The translations under genes and the position numbers were made by a program. Positions 50,063 to 58,599 of a stretch of 64,000 nucleotides of DNA are shown piece after piece. The stretch comes from Calothrix sp. PCC 7716. GTDB taxonomy: Bacteria; Cyanobacteriota; Cyanobacteriia; Cyanobacteriales; Nostocaceae. Positions within the stretch are counted from its first letter, which is position 1. Every line of letters begins with the position of its first letter. Under the pieces are notes generated by a model. That model did not search any database and was not told where the DNA came from. It saw only the letters and a list, made by a program, of their open reading frames with translations. The stretch spans positions 4,682,580 through 4,746,579 of the forward strand of contig NZ_AP025018.1 of assembly GCF_019977735.1 (NCBI RefSeq), in the 5' to 3' direction.

Positions 50063-50689
50063 ATGAATAAATTAATCAATGAAACACGGGTGATTCTAAT
50101 TGGTGGCTCCTCTCATGCAGGCAAATCGACCCTTGCTCAAGCTTTGGCAGCAGAACTTGGTTGGAGTTATCGTTCTACGGACAAACTCGCTCGCCATCCC
50201 GGACGTCCTTGGCTGGATGCAAATGGAAAGGCTATTCCCCAGCATGTAGCAGAATACTATAGAGAAATGTCAGTTGAAGCTCTTTTTCTAGACGTATTGT
50301 CACATTATGAAAAAAATGTGTTGCCACAAGTCGAGGTTATTGTTCATTCCCATGTCTCTGACAAATCAAAGGAATGCCTTGTACTTGAGGGTTCTGCATT
50401 ATGGCCAAAATTTGTAGTGAATTTAGTTAATGTTCTGGGTGTTAAAGCAATTTGGCTTACGGCTTCCAACCAAATTTTTCAAAGCCGAATCAAGCTTGAA
50501 AGTAATTTGTGTAATGTATGTGAGGACGAAAAATACTTAATTCAAAAGTTTATAGACCGTACCCTATTTTACAATAAATATATGAGGCAGGAAGTTGAGC
50601 GTCTTGGATTTATGTGTATTGATGTAGAATCCGTGTTAACAGCAGACGAACTTTTAAATCAATGTATGGAATTGATGGATGCTTCGTAA
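50063..50689 (+). CDS. P-loop kinase-like protein
   Basis: A 208-residue protein with Walker A LIGGSSHAGKSTLAQALAAE near the N-terminus, LGWSYRSTDKLARHPGRPW (base or substrate loop) and a closing region VKAIWLTASNQIFQSRIKLE, as in small-molecule kinases of the AAA_33/2-phosphoglycerate-kinase type. It follows the broken APH-type kinase by 80 bases, so both may have been carried together. The substrate is unknown. The frame is intact. Confidence 0.75.
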   Translation: MNKLINETRVILIGGSSHAGKSTLAQALAAELGWSYRSTDKLARHPGRPWLDANGKAIPQHVAEYYREMSVEALFLDVLSHYEKNVLPQVEVIVHSHVSDKSKECLVLEGSALWPKFVVNLVNVLGVKAIWLTASNQIFQSRIKLESNLCNVCEDEKYLIQKFIDRTLFYNKYMRQEVERLGFMCIDVESVLTADELLNQCMELMDAS

Positions 50690-50713
50690 ATTTTTAACCG
50701 ACTTCTTCAACGG

Positions 50714-50863
50714 TTGAGCGTGCGGCGCCTGCACAAGGCAATAGAAGAAGTATTGGGTAACAGTATATACTCTAATAATGCTTTAGTTTTTGCGAAACTA
50801 ATTAACGAAAAACCAGGTATAGTATTAGCCCAAGAAGCTATTGAGCGGCTTTTGACTAAATAG
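50714..50863 (+). pseudogene. Short gene fragment
   Basis: A 49-codon frame (LSVRRLHKAIEEVLGNSIYS, then LVFAKLINEKPGIVLAQEAI) that is open a little further upstream but has no good start or ribosome site. It reads like the helical tail of a larger protein. Family unknown. Confidence 0.3.
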
Positions 50864-50993
50864 ATAGCTTTAAAAAAACTTTTAAAAACTTGCATTCTAA
50901 AGTTTACTTAGAAGTCGAACAACTTATTACATATTACTTGTGTCCAACTTCTAAAGACAAACTTTATTTATTAAAACTTTAATTTGATTTGCC

Positions 50994-51104
50994 ATGCTTA
51001 AACTTTATTACACCTCTCTATCTGTATGTTTCCGCCCAGTGTGGATTACGCTAATAGAAAAAGGGCTTCAGTTTGAACTAGTACCAATAAAACATACTAA
51101 GTAA
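50994..51104 (+). pseudogene. N-terminal fragment of a glutathione S-transferase
   Basis: From ATG 50994: MLKLYYTSLSVCFRPVWITL, then IEKGLQFELVPIKHTK and a stop. This is the start of the thioredoxin-like domain of a GST (a Ser/Cys-containing first helix, then the E-K-x-L-x-F-E strand). The remaining ~180 residues are missing, so it is a remnant. Confidence 0.6.
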
Positions 51105-51164
51105 CTATAGAAACAATGAATGTAAAGGTAAACACTATGCTTTACTTTCGTGTACACTCAATAA

Positions 51165-51912
51165 TTATAAATGGGCAAAATATCCACCATCAACTGCTAA
51201 AACTTGACCAGTAACATAAGATGCAGCATCAGATGCAAAAAATAAAACTGCACCAGCAATTTCAAATGGTTCTCCCCAACGACCAAGCGAAGTTCGTTTT
51301 GATAGCCATGTTGCAATTTCTTTATCTGCAACAACATCTAAATTGCTCTCAGTCGCAAAAAATCCTGGTGCAACAGCATTCACAGTGATACCATACATCC
51401 CAAGTTCAGCAGCTAGAGCGCGGGTTAATGCTTCGAGTCCCCCTTTGGCAATCGTATAAACGGTATCGCCCGCATCAGCTAACGGGCCTGCAATTGAAGT
51501 AATATTTATAATTCTTCCTTTACGATTCTCTATCATAAGTTGTGCGGCTTGACGAGACAAATTAAAAGGAGCAATTAAATTTGTATTGATAAGCTTATGC
51601 ACTGAATCCATTTCAAATTCAAAAAGACCACGACGGTCACGCATACCGACATTATTTACAAGTATATCTAAACGTCCATATTTTCCTTTTATATCACTGA
51701 AAGCTTTTTGGACATCTGTCTAGTCACGCAATGTCAAATTTTAATGGGGTAACTGTGGCGCCACTAGAAGAGATTATTGCTACTGCATTATTTAAGCTTT
51801 CATCGCTTCGTCCATTAATAATAACGGAAGCACCAGATGAAGCAAGTAATTTGGCAATTTCTAACCCCAAACCTCTTGTGGCACCAGTCACTAAAGCAAT
51901 TTTTCCATGTAA
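51165..51912 (-). pseudogene. Short-chain dehydrogenase/reductase with two frameshifts
   Basis: The N-terminal part (KIALVTGATRGLGLEIAKLL, then ATVTPLKFDIA) stops near 51725; the next frame continues DQTDVQKAFSDIKGKYGRLD and ILVNNVGMRDRRG, then GRIINITSIAGPLADAGDTV, YTIAKGGLEALTRALAAELG and TGQVLAVDGGYF. These are the cofactor loop, the NNVG motif, the catalytic Ser and the YxxxK of FabG-like SDR enzymes. The start also lacks an in-frame ATG: the ATG at 51908 is out of frame by one base. Two independent lesions point to true decay. Confidence 0.82.
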
Positions 51913-52035
51913 TTAAAAATTCGGTAGCTTCATAGGATATTAGCTTAATCAACATTGGTATAAATAACTTTATCATGCTACTGTGTTTTTTACGCAGACA
52001 ATTGCGTCCAAAGCGATTAATCGGCGGAATTGCGG

Positions 52036-53061
52036 CTAAAACTCTATAAAAAACTTAGGTTGAATAGCCTCATAATAATTTGCACAAAAGAAGTCAAATC
52101 CAAAACATACCCCTACTAACCATAATGCTATAACAATGTCACGAGTTTGCTTCTGACCTAAACTGTCAACCAATTCCTTAAAGCTAGTCTTGTATAGGTT
52201 TTGGTGTTGGTAAAGCTCTGATTGCAATTTTAAGAAAATAATTATTGATGCGGTGCCTAACTTAGCATCTAAAGCAGCATCGAACAAACTCATTACATCA
52301 TCAACTTTTTCTAACAAGTCGTCAAGTGTAGCATTTTTATTAGTAATTTCCTTTAAACAAGAACGATACTTATCTAATAAATCAGTGATATTATCGTTAC
52401 TTGGGTAAAGCTTGCTAAGAATTTTCCCAAAATCATAAAAATAACCAATATCAGTATTTGGCATGACTTCATGACGGGTGTAGCACAATAAGTTTTCGAT
52501 TAAGGCGCCATCTAAAGGAAATTCTTCACCACGGCTGTTCCGAGAGGCGCCCGACAAAGCATCATCCTTAATTTGGTTTATAGTATCTTGGTATTTATCT
52601 ATATCTAATCCAGCAATTTTAAGTAATGCTGTACCACCTAACAATGATAAAGATGACTGTCGTTGTTGAACAGAAGCATTAATATAACTCTCGAATATCG
52701 GTTCGCTTACGTTTACGTTGCTATCAACTCGCCCAATTAGTAAGCGTTTACCCCGTTCGGTAATTGGATAAACACAATCTAAGTTGTGTATGGAAATGTT
52801 GATAAATATTGGTTGATTTTTCTCAAAGTTATATGGCGCCGCTTTGGAATTATCTTCAACTTTTGCAATTAGTACTTCGTAATCTTCATCATAGTCGGGC
52901 ATTGCCTTTACTACTCGCGCTGCAATTTTATCCAATTCAGAAACATCATGAGTAAAATCTACATCATAAATTGGTATCAATCGAAACTTCATTATCTTCA
53001 ATTCGGAACGACGATACCATAATAAAAATTCGTTATTAGTAAGCGGTAATAAATATTTCAT
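52036..53061 (-). CDS. Unknown third protein of the Hsp70/UvrD operon
   Basis: A 341-residue protein starting at ATG 53061, whose A overlaps the stop of the helicase gene (TAATG), so it is translationally coupled. It has KFRLIPIYDVDFTHDVSELD and YEVLIAKVEDNSKAAPYNFE, then LDCVYPITERGKRLLIGRVD, and a helical second half (LDDLLEKVDDVMSLFDAALD, TASIIIFLKLQSELYQHQNL). No known domain, membrane helix or catalytic motif recognised. The coupling implies stoichiometric production with the helicase, as expected for a partner or effector. Confidence 0.75.
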   Translation of the reverse strand: MKYLLPLTNNEFLLWYRRSELKIMKFRLIPIYDVDFTHDVSELDKIAARVVKAMPDYDEDYEVLIAKVEDNSKAAPYNFEKNQPIFINISIHNLDCVYPITERGKRLLIGRVDSNVNVSEPIFESYINASVQQRQSSLSLLGGTALLKIAGLDIDKYQDTINQIKDDALSGASRNSRGEEFPLDGALIENLLCYTRHEVMPNTDIGYFYDFGKILSKLYPSNDNITDLLDKYRSCLKEITNKNATLDDLLEKVDDVMSLFDAALDAKLGTASIIIFLKLQSELYQHQNLYKTSFKELVDSLGQKQTRDIVIALWLVGVCFGFDFFCANYYEAIQPKFFIEF

Positions 53062-54272
53062 TAGAAAAAGAAATCCTCCTCTGTAGCTACTTCAACTTGC
53101 TTCTTAATTGGTAGTTCAACTATTCGTAATAAGTTATCGGGTATACGGGTGATGTAAGAATGAGGTTTACCTGTATACGATAAGTATAAGTTGAGTCGGC
53201 TTCTTGTTAACGCTACATAAAATAAGTTGTTGGCTATCTCTTTATCACTCCAGATATTTACATCCGCACATAAATTTGGTACTAATACTGTTTCAAAATC
53301 TAACCCTTTCACACTATGGTAAGTAAGTAAATGTACTTTAGAAGAATCATTCAAATTACCACAACCACCACCTAAATACTGCATGTTCAATCCACATTGA
53401 GATAGGTAGTCATTTAAGTCATTAAAGTCTTCTCCACCAAATCTATTTGTTTTTGGCTCCCATTCGTCAAAATTATGTAAATTTAAAATAGAATCAATAA
53501 AGTCGAGTATATACTTTTTCTTCGATAACAGTACTGCTGTACTTACACGAGAATTAGCATAATTTGAAGCTGTTTCAAATACATATTTAATTTCTTCATT
53601 TACATCCAAGGCTTTGGCTAAAGTAATATCAACGTTTCGTAGTTTAGAACGCGATGCTTTTTCTAGTTCATTACTTGGAAAAATTGCCTTTACTATTTCA
53701 ATAGCTTTATTTGGTAAGCGGTGTAATATTTTTAATTCAATCGTCACAGCATTAATTAATGACACCATAGCAGCTACGGGCATCCCATTATCATATATTG
53801 ATTGGGCACCGTCGCCAGCTACTATTAGTTGACGGCATTGGCTGTGCAATAGTGATAAAATCTTTTCTGGTAAATCCTGTACCTCATCTACTAAAATCAT
53901 ATCATAGGCTTGAGGACTTTTCTCGAATGCGCTATAAGTTTTTGCATCAACACCACAGTTTTTAACACTCCGATTTGGCTGATTCTGAAGTATATCGAAT
54001 AAATTAGCAGATGCTGGCGTATAAGCATTCTTGATTTCGGGTGGGATACTAGCATTATACATGTCAACTAATGTCTTAGTATAGCCGACTACACACACCC
54101 GCAATGCTGGATTTTGTTGTTTAGCTAAAATCAATACATACAGTAACAAAATAGATTTACCAGAACCTGCAAAACCCTTAATAAAAAAGTTTTGTCTAGG
54201 GTTAGCAAGAATACGATTGATAGTATCACGTTGTTCAGCATCAAGTTTAGCAAACGGAATTAACCAAGACAT
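53061..54272 (-). CDS. Compact UvrD-like superfamily 1 helicase
   Basis: ATG 54272 (MSWLIPFAKLDAEQRDTINR) is chosen, with GGAGA upstream; an upstream TTG is unlikely. The 403-residue protein has Walker A GFAGSGKSILLLYVLILAKQ (33-), DEVQDLPEK (129-137), LIVAGDGAQSIYD (149-161), HLLTYHSVKGLDFETVLVPN and LFYVALTRSRLNLYLSYTG. All main SF1 motifs are present, but the length is little over half of UvrD, so the 1B/2B accessory domains are missing or tiny. It starts 18 bases after the Hsp70-like gene and overlaps the third gene. A nucleic-acid motor controlled by a chaperone-like ATPase is plausible. Confidence 0.85.
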   Translation of the reverse strand: MSWLIPFAKLDAEQRDTINRILANPRQNFFIKGFAGSGKSILLLYVLILAKQQNPALRVCVVGYTKTLVDMYNASIPPEIKNAYTPASANLFDILQNQPNRSVKNCGVDAKTYSAFEKSPQAYDMILVDEVQDLPEKILSLLHSQCRQLIVAGDGAQSIYDNGMPVAAMVSLINAVTIELKILHRLPNKAIEIVKAIFPSNELEKASRSKLRNVDITLAKALDVNEEIKYVFETASNYANSRVSTAVLLSKKKYILDFIDSILNLHNFDEWEPKTNRFGGEDFNDLNDYLSQCGLNMQYLGGGCGNLNDSSKVHLLTYHSVKGLDFETVLVPNLCADVNIWSDKEIANNLFYVALTRSRLNLYLSYTGKPHSYITRIPDNLLRIVELPIKKQVEVATEEDFFF

Positions 54273-54290
54273 GAAAAAAATAATCTCCAA

Positions 54291-56744
54291 TTATAATAAC
54301 TTCGGTGAATTAGTTGGGTTGATTAGCTTATTACTAAGATTTTGATTACTCTCCATTTGTGATGCCAGTAAGCTGTCTTCATCGTAAAATTTAGATTTAG
54401 CGCTTAATTCTAGTTTCTGCATCTTAACTGCTTTAACTACATCACTTTTACCTAAAGCTTCGGCGGCATTAATTAAGGTTTGATACCTCGATATATGTAA
54501 ATTTTTATCCAGAAATGATTTGTATAGAGAATCAAACGCGCGCTGTACAAACTCTCGACCTCTAGGTTGACGACTAGCATCTTTACGCATTAAATAACTG
54601 CCATATGAAACCAAGGGAAAAACCAAATCTGGATTTAAAGATAAAGACTTTTCCATCAACAACTCGTATTTACTATAATTACCATCACGAGAATAAAGTA
54701 TTGCCAAATTGGAAGCATTAATTGCACTCTCATCTTTTTCATAAGCTTTTTCACCCCAAGCAAGTGCCTGTTTTTTCTTGTTTGCCCAGTCGTAGTAACA
54801 ACAAATAGATGTCTCATACCGCTCGTTTTTGTCTAACATTTGCACCAACTCCAAGGTTTCAGCCGCACGCAAATAATCTTTAGCCGCCACACAAGCTTCT
54901 ACTAAATACAATAATCCTGGGACAGATGGCTTACCACCATTACGCGCAGCCATTTCGTTAGCTATTTTCTCAGCTTCAAACACTAACCTTTCTTCGGTAG
55001 TTAGCTCTCGGTTAGCGAAGGGGTTTACTAATGTAGAAACAACTTCATTACCATTAATGCTTGCTGTGACAGATAACACTTTATCCTCACTCAATCTACA
55101 ATTAACTCGTACCCATGTATTGGGAGCAAATGTTCCAGAATAAGTTTCGCCATCAATAGTAATTACCGTCAATATCTTATTTTCGTTACCTACACATAAA
55201 GGAATCTGAATTTTCTCTTGTTCGTTATCCCCAGTGCAAAAATCAAATCCCTTGTTAGTGCTAGATATCTCAGTACCTGCTGCAATAAGCGTTTGCAGTC
55301 CATTGCGGGTAATTAGTAAAATAGGTTCGGAGACTATTGGACGCACTAACGTTAAACCCAACCCATTGAGTAATAATGAGTTAACAGCGGCGCCTTGAGA
55401 AACATGTGAACGCAAATCACGAGGTATCTCAATCTCAACACCTGTAAAGTAGTTTGCTAAGGCAACCTGTACATAGGGGTTGCTACTGCTGCCACCAATA
55501 AATAAAATTAAGTCCAAATCCGAATTATTTAACTCAGCCTTACGTAAACTCGATTCGATTGGTGCAAACACACTAATATCGCCAGAGTCGGCGCCAACAA
55601 AAAAACTATCCATTACTTCATTAAACTCGCTGTAACTTATGCTTGGGTTGACTAAGTTTAATTTTTGTTTAGGCAAATCTATTTCAAGAGAGCGATTTAA
55701 TACTAACCTTTCATTACTAGTTGCGATTGCAGGCAACCTGTTAGATACCATTTGTGATGACACAGATTTACAAGCTAATATTTTCAAATCCTCCGCTGTT
55801 TTCTGTAGCTTAGGAATAATTCGCTTGCTTAAGTCGGCACTTCTAAAGTCATCAAAGCTGCATTTGTTCTGTTTAAACAACTGTGGTAACAATATATCGG
55901 TAACAATTCGCTTATCAATATCATCCCCACCTAATGCCGTAAACTTAGATATAGCCAGGTTTTTACAAGTTAGTCCACCTGCTTCACTTCTACCAATTTC
56001 TAATATTGATACATCTAACGTGCCGGCGCCCCAATCAAATACAAGAATTTGTAATGGTGACGACTCTGGTATATTTAAACTACCCAGACCATTTAAGCTC
56101 GATTCTGCTAAATAACTCAAAAATGCCGCATTCGGTTCATCAATAAGTAACTTACCATCAAGCTTAATTCCTGCATCAGATAGTGCCGATAGTAGACTTG
56201 TACGTTGGTTAGATTCAAACGAAGCAGGTACAGATACCGAATAACGAATACGTGATGGCAAACTGTGTTGCCTAACATAGTCCTCAACTTGATCTTTCAA
56301 AAAATGGAAGAATACGCGCGCTGCATCTTCAGGTTTTTCAATTGTTATGCTTGGATGTCCAGCGGGTAATTTACTATTGTAATAAACAGGACCCAAATCC
56401 TCACCCAGACCCATTTTAAATGAAGCCCACAAATTAATACCTTGCTGTAATTGGCTCTTTAATGATGAGGCGCCTACTCCGATAAATAGTTGTTCTTTAT
56501 ACCAAGCAATCACAGTTGGTACTAAGTGCGATTCGTACAGGCGCCCGTCTTCGAGCAACTGCTGCACGGGCATAGCATAAGTCTCAATCGGTACACTATC
56601 ATTACCAAGTATCGAATAACTAATGGTAGTTGTGCTTGTGCCAAAGTCAATACCCACATAAATAGTATTACTTAACTGATCTTGAATATTATCTTGGGCT
56701 AACTTAACACCCACAACATTACTTAAACTTAATGCTGAACTCAT
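54291..56744 (-). CDS. Hsp70-like ATPase with C-terminal TPR-type region
   Basis: An 817-residue protein. The N-terminal ATPase has YVGIDFGTSTTTISY (about 29-43), SVSVPASFESNQRTSLLSAL, LIDEPNAAFLSYL, LVFDWGAGTLDVSILEI and ILFIGGSSSNPYVQVALANY. This is a full actin/Hsp70 set. A beta-sandwich-like segment follows (about 465-565, EPILLITRNGLQTLIAAGTE), then a helical repeat region (LYLVEACVAAKDYLRAAETL, then ALAWGEKAYEKDESAINASN) like TPR repeats in place of the Hsp70 lid. It is not DnaK: no J-protein or GrpE genes lie near. It heads the three-gene operon with a compact UvrD-like helicase. Confidence 0.86.
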   Translation of the reverse strand: MSSALSLSNVVGVKLAQDNIQDQLSNTIYVGIDFGTSTTTISYSILGNDSVPIETYAMPVQQLLEDGRLYESHLVPTVIAWYKEQLFIGVGASSLKSQLQQGINLWASFKMGLGEDLGPVYYNSKLPAGHPSITIEKPEDAARVFFHFLKDQVEDYVRQHSLPSRIRYSVSVPASFESNQRTSLLSALSDAGIKLDGKLLIDEPNAAFLSYLAESSLNGLGSLNIPESSPLQILVFDWGAGTLDVSILEIGRSEAGGLTCKNLAISKFTALGGDDIDKRIVTDILLPQLFKQNKCSFDDFRSADLSKRIIPKLQKTAEDLKILACKSVSSQMVSNRLPAIATSNERLVLNRSLEIDLPKQKLNLVNPSISYSEFNEVMDSFFVGADSGDISVFAPIESSLRKAELNNSDLDLILFIGGSSSNPYVQVALANYFTGVEIEIPRDLRSHVSQGAAVNSLLLNGLGLTLVRPIVSEPILLITRNGLQTLIAAGTEISSTNKGFDFCTGDNEQEKIQIPLCVGNENKILTVITIDGETYSGTFAPNTWVRVNCRLSEDKVLSVTASINGNEVVSTLVNPFANRELTTEERLVFEAEKIANEMAARNGGKPSVPGLLYLVEACVAAKDYLRAAETLELVQMLDKNERYETSICCYYDWANKKKQALAWGEKAYEKDESAINASNLAILYSRDGNYSKYELLMEKSLSLNPDLVFPLVSYGSYLMRKDASRQPRGREFVQRAFDSLYKSFLDKNLHISRYQTLINAAEALGKSDVVKAVKMQKLELSAKSKFYDEDSLLASQMESNQNLSNKLINPTNSPKLL

Positions 56745-57523
56745 ACATGAAAATTTTTGTATAATCTAAAAAATTCTAGCAGAATAAATCAAGTACATAT
56801 ATCACTTCATGTCAAAATTTTATTTTGAAACAAGCAAAATCCTTATTAACTAAGAAGTCATATTGTAAAGAAATACTAAGTTAGCACCGTATATAAGCAG
56901 TCAGCGAAAGTATAGAAAATGTTATTATTAAAAATCATACTCATTCTTAGTGCTTACGTGACAATATTGATTAACCCAGTTAAGCAGATAAGCATTTAAA
57001 AGTGTTGGTACAGCTTTGATGGCAATTGGCACCTTTTCTCAACATTCTAATTGGCAACACTTCTGTAGCAAACATCACATACTCTATCAAACTAAAACAG
57101 AAATGCCAAGGCGCCGATGACGTGTGTAAGGTAAAAATTAAAGCAAAATCGATTTGCGGGTAATGGTGCCGACTGGGTTAATTACCCTTGAGTTCTCGTA
57201 ATTAATAAGTTAATGCATTAGTACTGCTAGGAATGTGGCGCCATTATTTACAAAATTCTGAACGTGATGTTTTGCGATTCATCCGAAATTGTCTGTAATA
57301 ATTGACTTGCAGAAAGGATTTCCCGAACGGCAAAAATTGCCGTTCGATTACTTGATAATGGATTTATTGCAAACAATAGTACTGATTAGAAAAACTAATG
57401 TTTAGCTGACAACAAGTAGTTGTAATATAAAATAAATTTGTAAATCAATTTTAAAGCGAAAGTGTGGGTGCTTGGCGAGAGCGAAAGATAAGTCGTGCTT
57501 AAAGTTATTGATTTAAAAACGTT
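56745..57523. other. Gene-free stretch with one dispersed palindrome
   Basis: About 780 bases without a gene; two GGCGCC sites (57110, 57238) and the hairpin at 57324-57346. The promoter of the Hsp70-like operon should lie near its left end. Nothing else recognised. Confidence 0.4.
57324..57346. repeat. Dispersed hairpin repeat, copy 4
   Basis: Arms CGAACGGCAA and TTGCCGTTCG around AAA, identical to copy 3 over 20 kb away. Confidence 0.8.
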
Positions 57524-57820
57524 ATGATTTTTCCGTATGAAACCGAGCATTATTGCAATACCGTTGAAGGTAATATCGTTCTAGTCTCTACACTATGGGT
57601 CGATATTATCTACACTATTGGCGCCATTGAAAAGGATAAGCTGAGTGAAGATTATCCACCTAACCTTGAAAATATTATGGAAGGAATAGGCTGTCATGAC
57701 TCGGAGGTAATTCTTGAGTTTATAGACGACTTGGTTAGTGATGGCTTTATCATAAACAGTGATGATTGTTGGTATTTAACAGAAAAAGGTTGCGAATTTT
57801 CACCTTTTATCAAATTTTGA
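57524..57820 (+). CDS. Small winged-helix-like protein
   Basis: A 98-residue acidic protein (MIFPYETEHYCNTVEGNIVL) with NIMEGIGCHDSEVILEFIDD, LVSDGFIINSDDCWYLTEKG. The helix followed by a strand-turn-strand (GFIINSDDCWYLTEKG) looks like a winged helix. No family recognised. It stands alone on the plus strand. Confidence 0.5.
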   Translation: MIFPYETEHYCNTVEGNIVLVSTLWVDIIYTIGAIEKDKLSEDYPPNLENIMEGIGCHDSEVILEFIDDLVSDGFIINSDDCWYLTEKGCEFSPFIKF

Positions 57821-57864
57821 AGCAATACTTGGGTTAATCCCAATAGAAGAGCCGAGGCTTTTCA

Positions 57865-58365
57865 TCAATGCTCGCGCGCTAGCGTCTCCACATGCTTGAA
57901 CTGCTCAATTTGATGAGCATAAATTTGTTTTGCTGATAAAAAATCTACCAATCCATCTAGTCCGCGTCGGTTGTAAGCACTAGCATACCCTTTAATTTGC
58001 CTATTTCGGCAAAAATCTCTAAGTTTACGGGCGCCCAACGCTTTCAAGTTTTGGCACTCAGTATCAAAATCAAATGATTCAGCTTTGGTGTTATGTTCCT
58101 CAATTGTTGCAGCCATGTTGGCACGCAAGTTTTCGAGAATTAAGTTATCTCCAGCTTGTTGAGTATTATCTTTACCAGTTGGGTTCCCGTCAGAGGCGAA
58201 CTGCTTATCAATCAAAAATGATTGAGTTTCAACACCAACATCTAAGAAAATCTCACACAAAACCCAAAAAATAACAGCAAACAGTACAACCGGAAAGAAA
58301 AAATCATTTAACGTTGCTACAGTAGCAGATATTTCAAATGCAGAACACTCAATTAAATCAAACAT
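57865..58365 (-). CDS. Membrane-anchored protein with SAP/HeH-like tail
   Basis: The 166-residue protein has one N-terminal membrane helix (FFFPVVLFAVIFWVLCEIFL), a linker with GNPTGKDNTQQAGDN, and a C-terminal region LKALGARKLRDFCRNRQIKG followed by LDGLVDFLSAKQ. The tail resembles a SAP/HeH or Rho-N type nucleic-acid binding unit. The protein at 28088-28537 has the same plan, so the two may be paralogues in function. Leader hairpins precede it. Confidence 0.6.
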   Translation of the reverse strand: MFDLIECSAFEISATVATLNDFFFPVVLFAVIFWVLCEIFLDVGVETQSFLIDKQFASDGNPTGKDNTQQAGDNLILENLRANMAATIEEHNTKAESFDFDTECQNLKALGARKLRDFCRNRQIKGYASAYNRRGLDGLVDFLSAKQIYAHQIEQFKHVETLAREH

Positions 58366-58394
58366 GGTATTCCTCCAAACTATTGATGGGTAAC

Positions 58395-58449
58395 TGTAAA
58401 TTAATTACCCAGTAGTGGGGGAAATCCCCCGTACTGAGAATTAATTACA
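58395..58449. promoter_or_regulatory. Long palindrome in the leader of the membrane-anchored gene
   Basis: Outer arms TGTAAATTAATT and AATTAATTACA flank an inner hairpin CAGTA...GGGGG/CCCCC...TACTG (58411-58437). It lies 30 bases before the start at 58365. Role as operator or attenuator is inferred. Confidence 0.55.
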
Positions 58450-58471
58450 TTTCATCAACATTTCTGGGAAG

Positions 58472-58497
58472 AAAAAAGGCGCTACTTTCCTAGTAGC
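58472..58497 (-). terminator. Intrinsic terminator of the gene at 58600
   Basis: On the minus strand: GCTACT (58492-58497), loop AGGAA, AGTAGC (58481-58486), then GCC and a T-run TTTTTTC. It lies about 100 bases past the stop. Confidence 0.7.
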
Positions 58498-58599
58498 AGA
58501 TAGACTCTTTTCAAAGAAATTTGAGTTAATTTTAAAGGGATATGCAGACAATACATCGCTAATGGTATTTGTAGCAGGCGCCTAGGATTGAATCTTGAT

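Noticed and set aside
55639..56115. 158-codon plus-strand frame inside the Hsp70-like gene
   Set aside because: Antisense to conserved ATPase motifs; no independent support.
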